Assembly (NCBI RefSeq): GCF_010820555.1
Contig: NZ_JAAIKD010000001.1
Span: 225,885-289,884, forward strand
DNA length: 64,000 nt
DNA from: Psychroflexus aurantiacus
Lineage (GTDB): Bacteria > Bacteroidota > Bacteroidia > Flavobacteriales > Flavobacteriaceae
Direction of reading: 5' to 3'
Below, piece after piece: positions 1 through 8,278 of the stretch; position 1 is the first letter of the stretch, and the number at the start of each line of letters is the position of its first letter. Below the pieces are notes generated by a model, which was given only the letters and a program-made list of their open reading frames with translations, was not told the origin of the DNA and ran no database searches. The position numbers were made by a program, and so were the translations under genes.

Positions 1-48
1 CTGGTGAACTGGTGAACTGGTGAACTGGTGAACTGGTGAACTGGTGAA
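1..48. repeat. Perfect CTGGTGAA tandem array, six copies
   Basis: Six uninterrupted copies of the 8-mer CTGGTGAA start at the window edge, so the array may continue to the left. This is the only perfectly homogeneous array seen; elsewhere the same motif family (CTGGTTAA, CTAGTCAA, CTGGTAGA) occurs as degenerate neighbours. Homogeneity suggests recent expansion by slippage (inference). Confidence 0.95.
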
Positions 49-59
49 AATTTAAAATA

Positions 60-355
60 TCAGATGCAACAAAACAAATTCAGCCGTTAATAGTAGAAAG
101 TATAAAGTAGTAGGTAGTGAGTAAAAAAACTGAACTGGTAAATAGCTGCTCTATCGAGTAATCGTATAATGGAATAGTGGAATAATCGGCAGGGCGCTTG
201 AGGGAACGATGACGAAGACTTCTGGTTAACTAGTCAACTGGTAGACTAGGCCTTTGGCTTTTAGCCCTTAGCCGTTGGCATTCTGACCTTCCCTAAATAG
301 CGTTGACCATTTTTTTATTTTTAAAATTCTATACTCACCACTCAAAAACTCACGA
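60..355. repeat. Mosaic intergenic microrepeat block, copy 1
   Basis: This gene-free stretch is a run of degenerate microrepeats. In order: an AGTAGTGAG-type run (about 95-125), a TAATCG-type run with 8-bp period (about 155-188), a conserved block GGCAGGGCGCTTGAGG with GACGAAGAC (189-219), a CTGGTTAA/CTAGTCAA run (222-247), a TTTGGC/TTTAGCC run (250-280), a conserved block CCCTAAATAGCGTTGACC (292-309) and an ACTCACCACTC run (334-355). No coding potential was seen. The same module order recurs at 1010-1378, 6295-6625 and elsewhere. Confidence 0.85.
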
Positions 356-916
356 CTACTTCCCCGTATCCGGAATCCACTTTACCTCCTCGGCGTTTTT
401 CTGTTTGGCGATGCACCTTGCCAGCACAAACAAATAATCAGAAAGCCGGTTCAAATACTGCAGGACTTTCTCGTCAAAGGGTTCCAGATTGATAAGCGCG
501 GCGCAGATACGCTCTGCCCGTCTGCAAACGGTTCTTGCCACATGGCAGTGCGACACAGCCGTATGCCCGCCCGGCAGCACAAAATGGGTCATTTCAGGCA
601 GGTCCTCGTTCATCCGGTCAATCTCTTGTTCAAGGAACAGGATATCCGCTTCCTTGAGTTTTGGAATTTTAGAGGCGTTTGAAGCCTTAGCCGGGTCTGA
701 GGCTAAAATCGCTCCCACCGTAAACAATTTCTCCTGAATCTGAATCAGGCCTTGCTTTGAGTTCACATCCAAATCCTGGTCTCTTACCAGGCCTAAATTG
801 GCATTCAGTTCGTCCACGGTTCCGTAACTATCAATTCTTAGGTTATGTTTAGCGACACGCTTCCCCCCAAAAAGCGAGGTCGTGCCTTTATCTCCTGTTT
901 TTGTATATATTTTCAT
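356..916 (-). CDS. PduO-type ATP:cob(I)alamin adenosyltransferase
   Basis: This is a soluble enzyme of about 186 residues that transfers the adenosyl group of ATP to cob(I)alamin, giving adenosylcobalamin. The family N-terminal signature YTKTGDKGTTSL is at residues 4-15, followed by VDELNA. The C-terminal half has the arginine-rich helix (VCRRAERICAAL) and a DYLFVLAR segment typical of PduO-type enzymes. Length is normal. I start at the ATG at 916 because the protein then begins MKIYTKTGDKG as in the family; an in-frame GTG lies six bases further upstream. It is monocistronic and repeat-filled spacers flank it on both sides. No cobalamin riboswitch is visible upstream. Confidence 0.93.
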   Translation of the reverse strand: MKIYTKTGDKGTTSLFGGKRVAKHNLRIDSYGTVDELNANLGLVRDQDLDVNSKQGLIQIQEKLFTVGAILASDPAKASNASKIPKLKEADILFLEQEIDRMNEDLPEMTHFVLPGGHTAVSHCHVARTVCRRAERICAALINLEPFDEKVLQYLNRLSDYLFVLARCIAKQKNAEEVKWIPDTGK

Positions 917-933
917 GAGCACTTATTTATATT

Positions 934-941
934 CAAATATA
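934..941 (-). promoter_or_regulatory. -7 box of the adenosyltransferase promoter
   Basis: TATATTTG on the minus strand matches the Bacteroidota -7 consensus TAnnTTTG and lies 17 bases upstream of the start codon. A clear -33 TTG is not seen at the usual distance. It would give a very short leader. Confidence 0.5.
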
Positions 942-1009
942 ATCATATGCAGAGGAGTAGACTAGTGGGAGAAGCGGGGATTTTTTTTAAATATATTAGA
1001 AATTAAATA

Positions 1010-1378
1010 GTAGAAGTACGAAGTGGTGAGTCAAAACTAAAAATTTGAGATGAGAAGAACAAAGAGAAAAGAGAATAGAAGAAAGACTGGTCAACTGGTA
1101 TACTGGTCTACCAGGCTGTTAGCCTTTGGCTTTTAGGTGTTGGCGTTCTAAACTTCCCTAAATAGCGTTGACCGTTTTGGTTATTTTTATAATTCTACTC
1201 ACCTCTCAAAACTCACAAACTCATCGATTCCGGATTGCTGCGCTTTATCGAGTAATCGTGTAATCGAATAGTCGTATAATCGGCAGGGCGCTTGAAGGAA
1301 CGATGAGGAGACACTGACGAAGACTTCTGGTTAACCTGTAACTGGTCGACCGGCAGACTAGTCTACTGGTTAACTAGC
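1010..1378. repeat. Mosaic intergenic microrepeat block, copy 2
   Basis: This second full mosaic lies between the adenosyltransferase and the phosphate transporter (gene-free from 917 to 1378). Order: AGTGGTGAG-type run, a purine-rich run with AAGAGAAAAGAG (1055-1085), CTGGTCAA run (1086-1112), TTAGCC/TTTGGC run (1115-1147), CCCTAAATAGCGTTGACC block (1155-1172), ACTCACAA run (1197-1225), TAATCG run (1238-1270), GGCAGGGCGCTTG block (1271-1283) and a final CTGGTTAA run reaching the stop codon of the next gene. No coding region was seen. Confidence 0.85.
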
Positions 1379-3646
1379 TTAAAACTCCTGTTTTGCCTCT
1401 TCGTAATATTCCTTAAACAATTCCAGCAGAGCCACAGAGGTTTTGGTTAGGGTTTTGGTCTCCAGTAAAATTCCGAAATAAAGCTTTGAGTTTTTGGGAC
1501 TATTTTCCGTCTCGCGAATTCTTTCAATCTGCTTTTGAAGCAAATCGCTAATTTTGTTCAACACCTTTTTTTCGTTGATGATCAGCTGTTCTATACTGTC
1601 AAATTCTGAGGACTGAAAGGCTTTGATCAGCTCGCTGTAAACCTCATCCAAATCCCGCTGCACGCTCTTCAAATCGCGTATCTGACTAAATTTCAGGTTT
1701 TTGTGGTTGTTGCTCACGTGAGTATGGCTGCTTCTGGTGATATACGCCAGAGACTGGACCATATCCTGAAGGTAATCCAGCGTCAGGACATAAAATTTCG
1801 AGGCTTCCACATTGGTATCTTCTAGAGACTTGATGTAATAGAAAATATTATCTTTAAGTTTATTGATCAGCACTTCGAGCTCCTCCTGGGTTTTTAAACT
1901 TTTTTTAAGTCGGTTCAGATCGTGGTAACCCAGATTATTGACGACGTCCAATAACAAATCGTTGACCCCTGAGATGATCTTGACGATGTTTTCAGAAGAC
2001 TCTTTGGTCATTTCATTGATGGTGATGATATCGGTTTTGTTGAATTTTTTGTGTTCGCGTTCAAATTTCACTCGCCTGGAGTGTCGCACTGCACTTCGTA
2101 CAATGGAAAACAAAGCGATAATCAATAAAATACCAATGGCATAATAGGACCCGAACCAGATGATGAGCGACAGGAGTCCTGCAGCCGTAAACGCAATGGC
2201 GGCCGTCGCAATCCAGCTTCCTATGACATTGAAAACCCCGGATACCCGGTAGACCGCACTTTCTCTTCCCCAGGCGCGGTCTCCAAACGAAGTCCCCATG
2301 GCCACCATAAAGGTAACGTAGGTGGTGGATAAAGGCAGGGTATAGTTGGTAGCCAGAGAAATCAGAATACTGGCTAACACGAGGTTGACGGAAGCCCTCA
2401 GCAAATCGAAAGCCGGCTTGGCCACCCCTTTTTTATAGCCCAGGGCTTTTTCAGGAAAATTAAAACGGCTATTGATTTTCTCCTGAACGGGTTCTGAAAG
2501 CACCTGTGAAAAGGTCTGACCTACAAACACCGAATACCGGACCACGGTTCTGGATAAAGCATTGGGACGAAAACGCTCCTGACCCTCCCCCTGCCGACCT
2601 AAATTCACGCCCGTCTGAACGACATACTGGGCTTTGCTGGAAAACCAAAGCGTGACCACCATAATACCTCCTGCTATCACCAATAAATACACCGGGGTCT
2701 GGACTTCCCCAGACAGGCCGTCCATCAAAAACTGGGAAGGAAGCACCCCGGACGCAAGAAAAGCCTCCTGCCATAGCAAAAAGGCCTGCCAGGCCGCAAT
2801 ACTCACCCCGATAAAGTTGACTAGGTCATTTCCCGCAAAGGCCAGGGCCAGGGCAAAGGTACCGATGACCACAATCACTTTTAAAATATGTAAATGGAAC
2901 ACCTGAATCAGCACATTGGAAACCAGGGTCCAGAAGAAAAAACTGATACCGATAATCCACAGCTTGCTTTCCAGTATCTGTTCAATAAGATTTTGATCTA
3001 TAAAGGTAATGGAGTTGGTTCCCTTCAGGAGGATGAAATAGGTGATGGCCGACAAGGAAACGCCGCCGTATAAACCGCCTATATAGTTGAGTTTACTTTG
3101 GTAGTCAAAGGAAAAAATAAGCCTTGATATAAACTGAACGATGGCACCGACCCCAAAAGCTACAAATACCGATATAAGAATCCCCAAACTGATTTCGGAG
3201 GCGTTTTGAACATTGATGAATTGTCTCAAATTCGAAAAGCCTTCCCCGGTTTCATAAAGCTTCAGCAGCGAAATGACCACGGCAGCCCCAAGGAGTTCGA
3301 AAACCACAGAAACGGTGGTAGAGGTTGGTATACCGATGGAATTAAAGAAATCCAGCAACAGGATATCGGTGATGAGCACCGCCAGAAAAATAATGATGAT
3401 TTCATCAAAAAAGAAGAGTTCCGGATTGAAAATCCCTTTCCTGGCCACTTCCATCAGACCAGAAGAAAACACAGCCCCCACCAGAACGCCAAGCCCGGCC
3501 ACGATCAGAATGGTACGCATGGGAACGGCTTTAGACCCTATTGCTGAATTCAGAAAGTTCACTGCATCATTACTCACCCCCACCACCAGATCGGCGATGG
3601 CGAGCAGAAACAGTAAAACGATAAGGGAGGTGTAAAGCGTTTCCAT
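1379..3646 (-). CDS. PiT-family inorganic phosphate permease with PhoU-like C-terminal domain
   Basis: This 755-residue inner-membrane protein belongs to the PHO4/PiT family, which imports phosphate with a cation. The two family signature segments are present: VGVSNDAVNFLNSAIG near residue 22, and FAGNDLVNFIGV in the middle. About a dozen hydrophobic helices run to about residue 520. The last 230 residues are soluble and helical, resembling a PhoU-like domain (INEMTKESSENIVKII onward). This long form, permease fused to a cytoplasmic PhoU-like domain, is common in Bacteroidota. The N-terminus is hydrophobic and starts directly at METLYTSLIV. It stands alone between repeat blocks. Substrate is inferred from family membership. 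Confidence 0.92.
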   Translation of the reverse strand: METLYTSLIVLLFLLAIADLVVGVSNDAVNFLNSAIGSKAVPMRTILIVAGLGVLVGAVFSSGLMEVARKGIFNPELFFFDEIIIIFLAVLITDILLLDFFNSIGIPTSTTVSVVFELLGAAVVISLLKLYETGEGFSNLRQFINVQNASEISLGILISVFVAFGVGAIVQFISRLIFSFDYQSKLNYIGGLYGGVSLSAITYFILLKGTNSITFIDQNLIEQILESKLWIIGISFFFWTLVSNVLIQVFHLHILKVIVVIGTFALALAFAGNDLVNFIGVSIAAWQAFLLWQEAFLASGVLPSQFLMDGLSGEVQTPVYLLVIAGGIMVVTLWFSSKAQYVVQTGVNLGRQGEGQERFRPNALSRTVVRYSVFVGQTFSQVLSEPVQEKINSRFNFPEKALGYKKGVAKPAFDLLRASVNLVLASILISLATNYTLPLSTTYVTFMVAMGTSFGDRAWGRESAVYRVSGVFNVIGSWIATAAIAFTAAGLLSLIIWFGSYYAIGILLIIALFSIVRSAVRHSRRVKFEREHKKFNKTDIITINEMTKESSENIVKIISGVNDLLLDVVNNLGYHDLNRLKKSLKTQEELEVLINKLKDNIFYYIKSLEDTNVEASKFYVLTLDYLQDMVQSLAYITRSSHTHVSNNHKNLKFSQIRDLKSVQRDLDEVYSELIKAFQSSEFDSIEQLIINEKKVLNKISDLLQKQIERIRETENSPKNSKLYFGILLETKTLTKTSVALLELFKEYYEEAKQEF

Positions 3647-3986
3647 TCAAAGAAAATCAACCGCAAAAATGATACTTTCTATCGATCTACAGCAGGCTCT
3701 ATTGTTATGAAATGATTAAGTTAGTTGAGGACTGCTGGCTGTGTCATTTCGGCCGAGCAGTAATCTTTGGGAGTAATAGTAGAAAGTACAAAGTAGTGAG
3801 TAGTAAGTAGAGAGTAGGAAGTAAAAAAAATGAGCTGGTGAGTCGTAACACTCTATCGTGTAATCGTGTATTGGTATAATCGGCAGGACGCTTAAGAAAA
3901 CGTTGACGAAGACTTTGACAAAGACTTCTGGTTAACGGGTCATCTAAATTTGAAAAGAAAAATATGAACTAATCCTATTCATAAAA
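3647..3986. repeat. Mosaic intergenic microrepeat block, copy 3 (short)
   Basis: The gene-free stretch 3647-4044 holds the PiT upstream region, then an AGTAGTGAGTAGTAAG-type run (about 3778-3830), a TAATCG-type run (3850-3880), the GGCAGGACGCTTAAG block (3881-3895), a period-6 GACGAAGACTTTGACAAAGAC run (3904-3930) and one CTGGTTAA unit. The D and F modules found in copies 1 and 2 are missing. No coding potential was seen. Confidence 0.75.
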
Positions 3987-3988
3987 TC

Positions 3989-4024
3989 AAAAAACCCCTC
4001 GGCATATCTGCCAGAGGGGTTTTG
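3989..4024 (-). terminator. Rho-independent terminator of the OmpA-family gene
   Basis: On the minus strand CCCCTCTGGCA and TGCCGAGGGG form a stem of about ten base pairs with a short ATA loop, followed by TTTTTTG. It lies about 20 bases past the stop codon of the OmpA-family gene. Confidence 0.88.
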
Positions 4025-4044
4025 GAAATATATAGTATGATATT

Positions 4045-5328
4045 CTATTTCAATTCGAAAGACACACGTCTTGACAACTGTCTTGTTTCGTCTATCATAT
4101 TATCTTCTGGTCCGTAGTTTACACTACCCCCACCTTGGTAAGATAATCTCGAGGCATCGATACCTGAAGCGATAACGATATCATAGATTTTCTTAGCACG
4201 GTCTTCAGATAATTTCATATTGTAATCTGAACCTCCAATTCCGTCAGCATAACCGGTTAACACTGCTTCAGCTTTTGGATATTCTTTCATGTATCTAACA
4301 ATCTTGTTAATCGCTTCCAAAGAATAGAATTCCGGCTGAGTGCTGTTGAATCTAAAGTAGACATTCACGATTTTATCATTAGCTTCCGGCTTCACTTCAG
4401 CAATACCCGACTGAGACATGTTAAGCGCATATTCTTTAGTCACATAGGTTTCGTTTAATGTACTTTCCAACTCATCAGGAATACCGTTTTGATTCGCATC
4501 CACAGATTCTCCTTTGGTATTCACCGCCACACCGGCTAAGGTATTTGGCTCTCTGTCCAGATAATCCGGAACACCGTCTTTATCGGTATCCAGCATGTCA
4601 CGCTCAATTTTAGCTAAGTCGTTTTCCAGAGTTGCAATACGATCTCCAAATAATTTTTCGTTGGAATTGTCAACCCAGTCTGCGTGCTTCTCTTCACTTC
4701 CTAAGTAAATGGATAGACCGGCAGTTACATTAGCAACCCAACCGTCAAATCCTCTGCTACCAGCAGGGCCATTACCATCAACACCGACTTGTTGCGAAAC
4801 ATTACCAAGAAAACTTGCATCTAAATTGAATGCGACTTTGTCGGATAATTTAATCTGAGGGGTTAAACCGGCAATAAATCCAAAAGCATTATCATTTCCT
4901 CCAATATCTGAACTAAATGTAGAATGCTGAACACCACCATGGGCCAGTAAATTAAATCGGTTTGTGAAATCATTAAAATTCAGGATCGCGCCCAAATTCA
5001 AGACACCTTCACCTGTAAAGGTCCACATATCTGTTGAAAATGGTAATGAATTATCACCTTCAGTTATTTCAGAATAAATAGCGCCAGCGCGTAATCCAAA
5101 TTTTTCGTTAAGCATATAACGAACAGAGGCATTGTAAACCAAGTCTTCGAATTTGCCGGAATTATATTGAGGGCTACTGAAAGGTTTAGGCGTACTTAAT
5201 AAACCTACCCCAAAATCTATCGACCATTTGTTATATTCCGTGTAAGGAGTGTCTGCTGTATCTTCCTGAGCATTCACTATAAACGTGAATAAGAAAAGGA
5301 ATGATGTTAATAATGTAATCTTTTTCAT
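4045..5328 (-). CDS. OmpA-family outer-membrane protein with barrel and peptidoglycan-binding domain
   Basis: This 427-residue envelope protein probably anchors the outer membrane to peptidoglycan. A signal peptide covers residues 1-20 (ending IVNA before QEDTAD). Residues of about 25-210 form an amphipathic beta-barrel region similar to OmpA-like porins. A calcium-binding thrombospondin-3-type stretch DTDKDGVPDYLDREPNT follows at about 245-262. The OmpA C-terminal domain occupies about 320-427, with VYFRFNST, LTGYADGIGG, NMKLSEDRAKKIYDI and a final RRVSFELK. The gene has its own promoter and terminator, so it is monocistronic. Ligand or porin activity cannot be read from the sequence. Confidence 0.9.
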   Translation of the reverse strand: MKKITLLTSFLFLFTFIVNAQEDTADTPYTEYNKWSIDFGVGLLSTPKPFSSPQYNSGKFEDLVYNASVRYMLNEKFGLRAGAIYSEITEGDNSLPFSTDMWTFTGEGVLNLGAILNFNDFTNRFNLLAHGGVQHSTFSSDIGGNDNAFGFIAGLTPQIKLSDKVAFNLDASFLGNVSQQVGVDGNGPAGSRGFDGWVANVTAGLSIYLGSEEKHADWVDNSNEKLFGDRIATLENDLAKIERDMLDTDKDGVPDYLDREPNTLAGVAVNTKGESVDANQNGIPDELESTLNETYVTKEYALNMSQSGIAEVKPEANDKIVNVYFRFNSTQPEFYSLEAINKIVRYMKEYPKAEAVLTGYADGIGGSDYNMKLSEDRAKKIYDIVIASGIDASRLSYQGGGSVNYGPEDNMIDETRQLSRRVSFELK

Positions 5329-5349
5329 AATTTTAAAATTTAGTTACAA

Positions 5350-5379
5350 CAAATATACGGGTTTCAAATTAATAGCAAT
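5350..5379 (-). promoter_or_regulatory. Promoter of the OmpA-family gene
   Basis: On the minus strand the -7 box TATATTTG (5350-5357) is an exact TAnnTTTG match, and an ATTG at 5376-5379 sits 18 bases upstream as the -33 element. It lies 22 bases upstream of the start codon. Confidence 0.7.
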
Positions 5380-5559
5380 GTAAAATTACATTTAATTTTA
5401 ACAATTATCCATTATTCACAAGTTATTTGACTTTTAGCCTTAGTACTTGCTCCTATTGACCTGAAGTTGCTTTGGGTTCTCCTGAATTCTTTTATTTTGT
5501 CGTTAATTCACAGCTTGTTCATAGGTGTATACGTGAAAGCGTTTAAGGGGGGGAAGCTT

Positions 5560-5735
5560 ACAAAGTGGTGAGTGGTGAGTATAAAGTAAAAAAACTGACC
5601 TTCTAAATAGCTACGCTTTCGTGTAATCGCATATTCGAATAATCGGCTAGAGCTTGAAGGAACGCTGACGAAGACGTTGAAAACTGGCTGTTGGCTTTTG
5701 GCCGTTAACCGTTGGCTTTTTCGAGTGACGATAAA
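5560..5735. repeat. Mosaic intergenic microrepeat block, copy 4
   Basis: Within the gene-free stretch 5329-5882: an AAAGTGGTGAGTGGTGAGT run (5560-5590), GACCTTCTAAATAGC (a decayed CCCTAAATAGC block), a TAATCG-type run, GGCTAGAGCTTGAAGGAACG with GACGAAGACG, then a GGCTGTTGGCTTTTGGCC run ending about 5730. The final part (5817-5882) is REP-like sequence described separately. Confidence 0.75.
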
Positions 5736-5816
5736 TTTTCGGAAACAATAAAGTAATATTTTACCTTAGCCTAATGGCTTAACTTTTTCTTAAATCAAAA
5801 TAAATTAGATGCTAAT

Positions 5817-5911
5817 CTCGATAGCTATCGGGACAGGATGACAAATTTAAATTATGTGTCACCCTGAACATACCTGTCTGCGTCACGCGGGCAGGCTTGT
5901 TTCAGGGTCTG
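5817..5911. repeat. Left half of a REP-like element, overlapping a GIY-YIG gene end
   Basis: TCGATAGCTATCGGGA (a near-palindrome) is followed by GTGTCACCCTGA, an inner GC-rich hairpin (CTGCGTCACGCGGGCAG) and TTTCAGGGTCT. The same left half occurs at 43046-43083 and 44294-44335 as TGTCACnCTGTCCCGAAG...TTTCAGGGT. Here it also encodes the last residues (DPDPETSLPA) and the stop codon of the GIY-YIG gene. Confidence 0.75.
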
Positions 5912-6218
5912 GGTCACTACCTAAGGGCTTGTATAAATCCTTCCAATCTGGATTATCTTGTTCAATCAAATTTATTTTCCACTGTCGGTGCCAGTTTTTG
6001 AGTTGTTTTTCTCTTGCGATGGCATCTTCTATATATTGAAAATCCTCAACATAGACCAAGCGATTCAATTTATATTTTGAGGTAAATTTACTTCCTTCTC
6101 CTTTGATATGCCTTTCCATTCTATCGTCTAGACCGCCAGTTACTCCAATGTATAATGTACCCTTAGGCTTATTGGTCAAAATGTAAACTGAGTAGTTATG
6201 AAAGCTTCGTTTAGTCAT
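5883..6218 (-). CDS. Small GIY-YIG nuclease-family protein nested in a repeat element
   Basis: This 111-residue protein consists essentially of one GIY-YIG catalytic domain (single-domain UPF0213/YhbQ-like class). The motif is seen as VYILTNKPKGTLYIGVTGGL at about residues 11-30, followed by the conserved Arg/His segment DRMERHIKGEG and the helix with EDAIAREKQLKNWHR. The C-terminal tail DPDPETSLPA is encoded by repeat DNA. The gene lies between the two halves of a dispersed REP-like element (5817-5911 and 6232-6264). Nuclease function is inferred from the fold; the real substrate is unknown. An in-frame ATG opens directly at MTKRSFHNYSVYIL, the usual start for this family. Confidence 0.82.
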   Translation of the reverse strand: MTKRSFHNYSVYILTNKPKGTLYIGVTGGLDDRMERHIKGEGSKFTSKYKLNRLVYVEDFQYIEDAIAREKQLKNWHRQWKINLIEQDNPDWKDLYKPLGSDPDPETSLPA

Positions 6219-6231
6219 AAGTTAAATATAG

Positions 6232-6286
6232 TGAAGATGCTGAACTAAATTCAGCATGACAAATCTTGTGTTCAGCATGACAAAGC
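6232..6286. repeat. Right half of the REP-like element plus an extra half copy
   Basis: GATGCTGAA-CTAAA-TTCAGCATGACAAA is a hairpin with arms GCTGAA/TTCAGC, the same right half as at 40264-40290, 43099-43126 and 35791-35818. A second partial copy, TTCAGCATGACAAA, follows at 6271-6284. Confidence 0.8.
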
Positions 6287-6294
6287 ATTAATCA

Positions 6295-6625
6295 GATTTT
6301 TTTAAAATTTTCATTAATAATTTAAAATTCTATACCCACCTCTCTAAAACTCAAAGACTCACAAACTACTCAACTCAAGTTTGCTTCGCTCTATCGAGTA
6401 ATCGAGCTATCGAATAGAGGTATAATCGGCAGGGCGCTTGAGGGAACGATGACGAAGACTAAGACTTTGACTTCTGGTTAACCGGTCTACTAGGCTGTTG
6501 GCCGTTGGCTCTATGACCTTCCCTAAATAGCGTTGACCGTTTTGGTTAATATACCTATTGGTTATTTTCACAATTCTATAATCACCACTCACCAATCAAA
6601 GACTCACAAACTCAAAGACTCAAAA
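6295..6625. repeat. Mosaic intergenic microrepeat block, copy 5 (longest cycle)
   Basis: The gene-free stretch 6219-6745 contains an ACTCAAAGACTCACAA run (6348-6378), a TAATCG run (6395-6428), the GGCAGGGCGCTTGAGG block (6429-6444), a GACGAAGACTAAGACTTTG run (6451-6472), CTGGTTAA, a GCTGTTGGCCGTTGGC run, the CCCTAAATAGCGTTGACC block (6522-6539) and a second ACTCACAAACTCAAAG run (6585-6628). The D module thus appears at both ends, showing that the order is cyclic. Nothing coding was seen. Confidence 0.85.
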
Positions 6626-6745
6626 ACTAAGTGTCTACAACTTGTAATTCAAGATTTACCGACATACTCTGGTCTGAATGCGAAGAGAGGTAAGGCATTT
6701 AGGTGTATTCGTATATATTTGTGTCTGTATATAATCCTTTACGCT

Positions 6746-8278
6746 ATGTGGAAAAGAATTCTCTTCACGCTTCTAATGTCAAGTGTTGCCTTCGCACAAA
6801 ATTCCGATCAGGTTCCTCAATTGCAGCAGCAAAAGGGTTTTGGTCAAATCGACTTTTTATCCATCGACATGCCTGAAACTGTGGAGGGCATTCGTGAACC
6901 GAATATGGCCTGGTCCGGGCTGCACTATAACCTGCGTTTTGGTGATTTTTATACAGGTCTGGGGATTTATGGTTCACTGACGGGGCAGCGTGGCGGATTT
7001 TTCACTCTGGGTCTAAACGCCGGTTTACAGACGCATCTCAGCGATTTGCTGTTTATTGACACGGGCTTACACTTTGGCGGGGGTGGTGGCGCCGGCGCTC
7101 CCGATGGCGGGGGTGCTTTTATATTGCCTCATGCCGACCTAGGATTTCAGTTTAAGCCCTTTTCCGTGACGCTGGGGTATAGCTACGTCAACTTTATCGA
7201 TAAAGGCCGGATTGAAAGCCATCAGTTGCATTTCGGAATGCAAATCCCTTTAAACTTTAACTATGCCACTTTCGACCAGATAGAGAAAACATACCCCTCA
7301 GCGGCTTTAAAAAACACCTCCTGGGATAAGCCTTTCAAGCGCTTTTCGGGGATGCTGCACCTGAATAATTTAATGGTAAGCGATCGTTCTGTAATTGCTA
7401 ACGTGTCACCTTCTGCAGACAGGACTATTCGGCTTGTCGGGCTCGAAATCGATGCCTATCTGGAAGACAACTGGTTTGTTTTTCTGAAAGCCGACGGCGC
7501 CTACAGCGGTATACCGGCGGGGTATATGGATGTTTTTTTAGGAGGAGGCTATCACTTGAGTTTCAATAACAACAAAACCAACCTGCTCACCAAATTGGGC
7601 ATGGGTGCCGGCGGTGGCGGCGGTGTGGATACCCAGGGCGGGTTTATGATTTATCCGGATATATCGCTGGAGCAAAAACTGTTTGAAGACCTTTACCTCG
7701 CGATTAATACAGGCTTCATGCTTACGCCCGACTCTCATTTTTCCTCCTCTACTTACGGACTTGGGCTAAAATACTACACCAACTTCAATGGCATTAGACC
7801 TAAGTCTGAAAGCAGGTCCGCAACATTTAAAGGTTTCGAAGCCATTTTAAAACAAGAGGTTTACGCAAATGCTCAGCGCACTTCCAATCCCACCGAAAAC
7901 CTGTACCAGATCTCTTTTCAGCTGAATTACTTTTTAAACAAAACCTTTTATCTGGCAGGACAAACCTCCTTTGCCAATTTCGGTAATGCAGGAGCCTATG
8001 CCGAAGGGATTGCCGGTCTGGGACTTCAGTCGCCTTCTCTTTTTGGCAATACCATTCAGGTGTTTGGTCAGGTTCTGGGAGGCGGTGCCGGTGGCGGGAA
8101 CATCAGCACCGGTCAGGGGCTTATTATAAAACCGGCAGCAGGCCTCAATTTAAAACTGTCTCCAACCTTATCCCTGAGAAGTTCTGTGGGATACACCAAG
8201 GCTTTAAGAGGGGATTTGGCCAGCGTATTTGGCAGTTTGGGACTGAGTTATAAGCTTGCTTTTTTGAAGGCGAAGTAG
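6746..8278 (+). CDS. Predicted outer-membrane beta-barrel protein with three glycine-rich repeats
   Basis: I do not recognise a named family. I choose the ATG at 6746 (510 residues, MWKRILFTLLMSSVAFAQ) because it opens with a clean signal peptide; the open frame extends about 210 bases further upstream, but only through repeat DNA. The mature protein is rich in alternating hydrophobic strands and tyrosine/phenylalanine, as expected for an outer-membrane barrel. A motif of four to six glycines followed three to five residues later by GG or GQG, then a strand, occurs three times: GGGGGAGAPDGGG, GAGGGGGVDTQGG and GGGAGGGNISTGQG. Each is followed by a similar strand pattern, so the protein appears to be built of three homologous units of about 160-170 residues. 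It stands alone; function unknown. Confidence 0.8.
   Translation: MWKRILFTLLMSSVAFAQNSDQVPQLQQQKGFGQIDFLSIDMPETVEGIREPNMAWSGLHYNLRFGDFYTGLGIYGSLTGQRGGFFTLGLNAGLQTHLSDLLFIDTGLHFGGGGGAGAPDGGGAFILPHADLGFQFKPFSVTLGYSYVNFIDKGRIESHQLHFGMQIPLNFNYATFDQIEKTYPSAALKNTSWDKPFKRFSGMLHLNNLMVSDRSVIANVSPSADRTIRLVGLEIDAYLEDNWFVFLKADGAYSGIPAGYMDVFLGGGYHLSFNNNKTNLLTKLGMGAGGGGGVDTQGGFMIYPDISLEQKLFEDLYLAINTGFMLTPDSHFSSSTYGLGLKYYTNFNGIRPKSESRSATFKGFEAILKQEVYANAQRTSNPTENLYQISFQLNYFLNKTFYLAGQTSFANFGNAGAYAEGIAGLGLQSPSLFGNTIQVFGQVLGGGAGGGNISTGQGLIIKPAAGLNLKLSPTLSLRSSVGYTKALRGDLASVFGSLGLSYKLAFLKAK

Noticed and set aside
1-1378. CRISPR array
   Set aside because: Repeats are 6-8 bp, degenerate and contiguous; no 25-40 bp repeats with unique spacers and no cas genes.
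917-1378. Cobalamin riboswitch upstream of the adenosyltransferase
   Set aside because: The spacer is made of microrepeats and no B12-box-like conserved core is visible.
5854-6039. Plus-strand open frame across the GIY-YIG gene end
   Set aside because: Antisense to the GIY-YIG coding sequence and composed partly of repeat DNA.
6533-6745. Longer open frame upstream of the beta-barrel gene
   Set aside because: The extension is translated mosaic repeat DNA (CCCTAAATAGCGTTGACC block and ACTCACAA run); a clear signal peptide begins at 6746.
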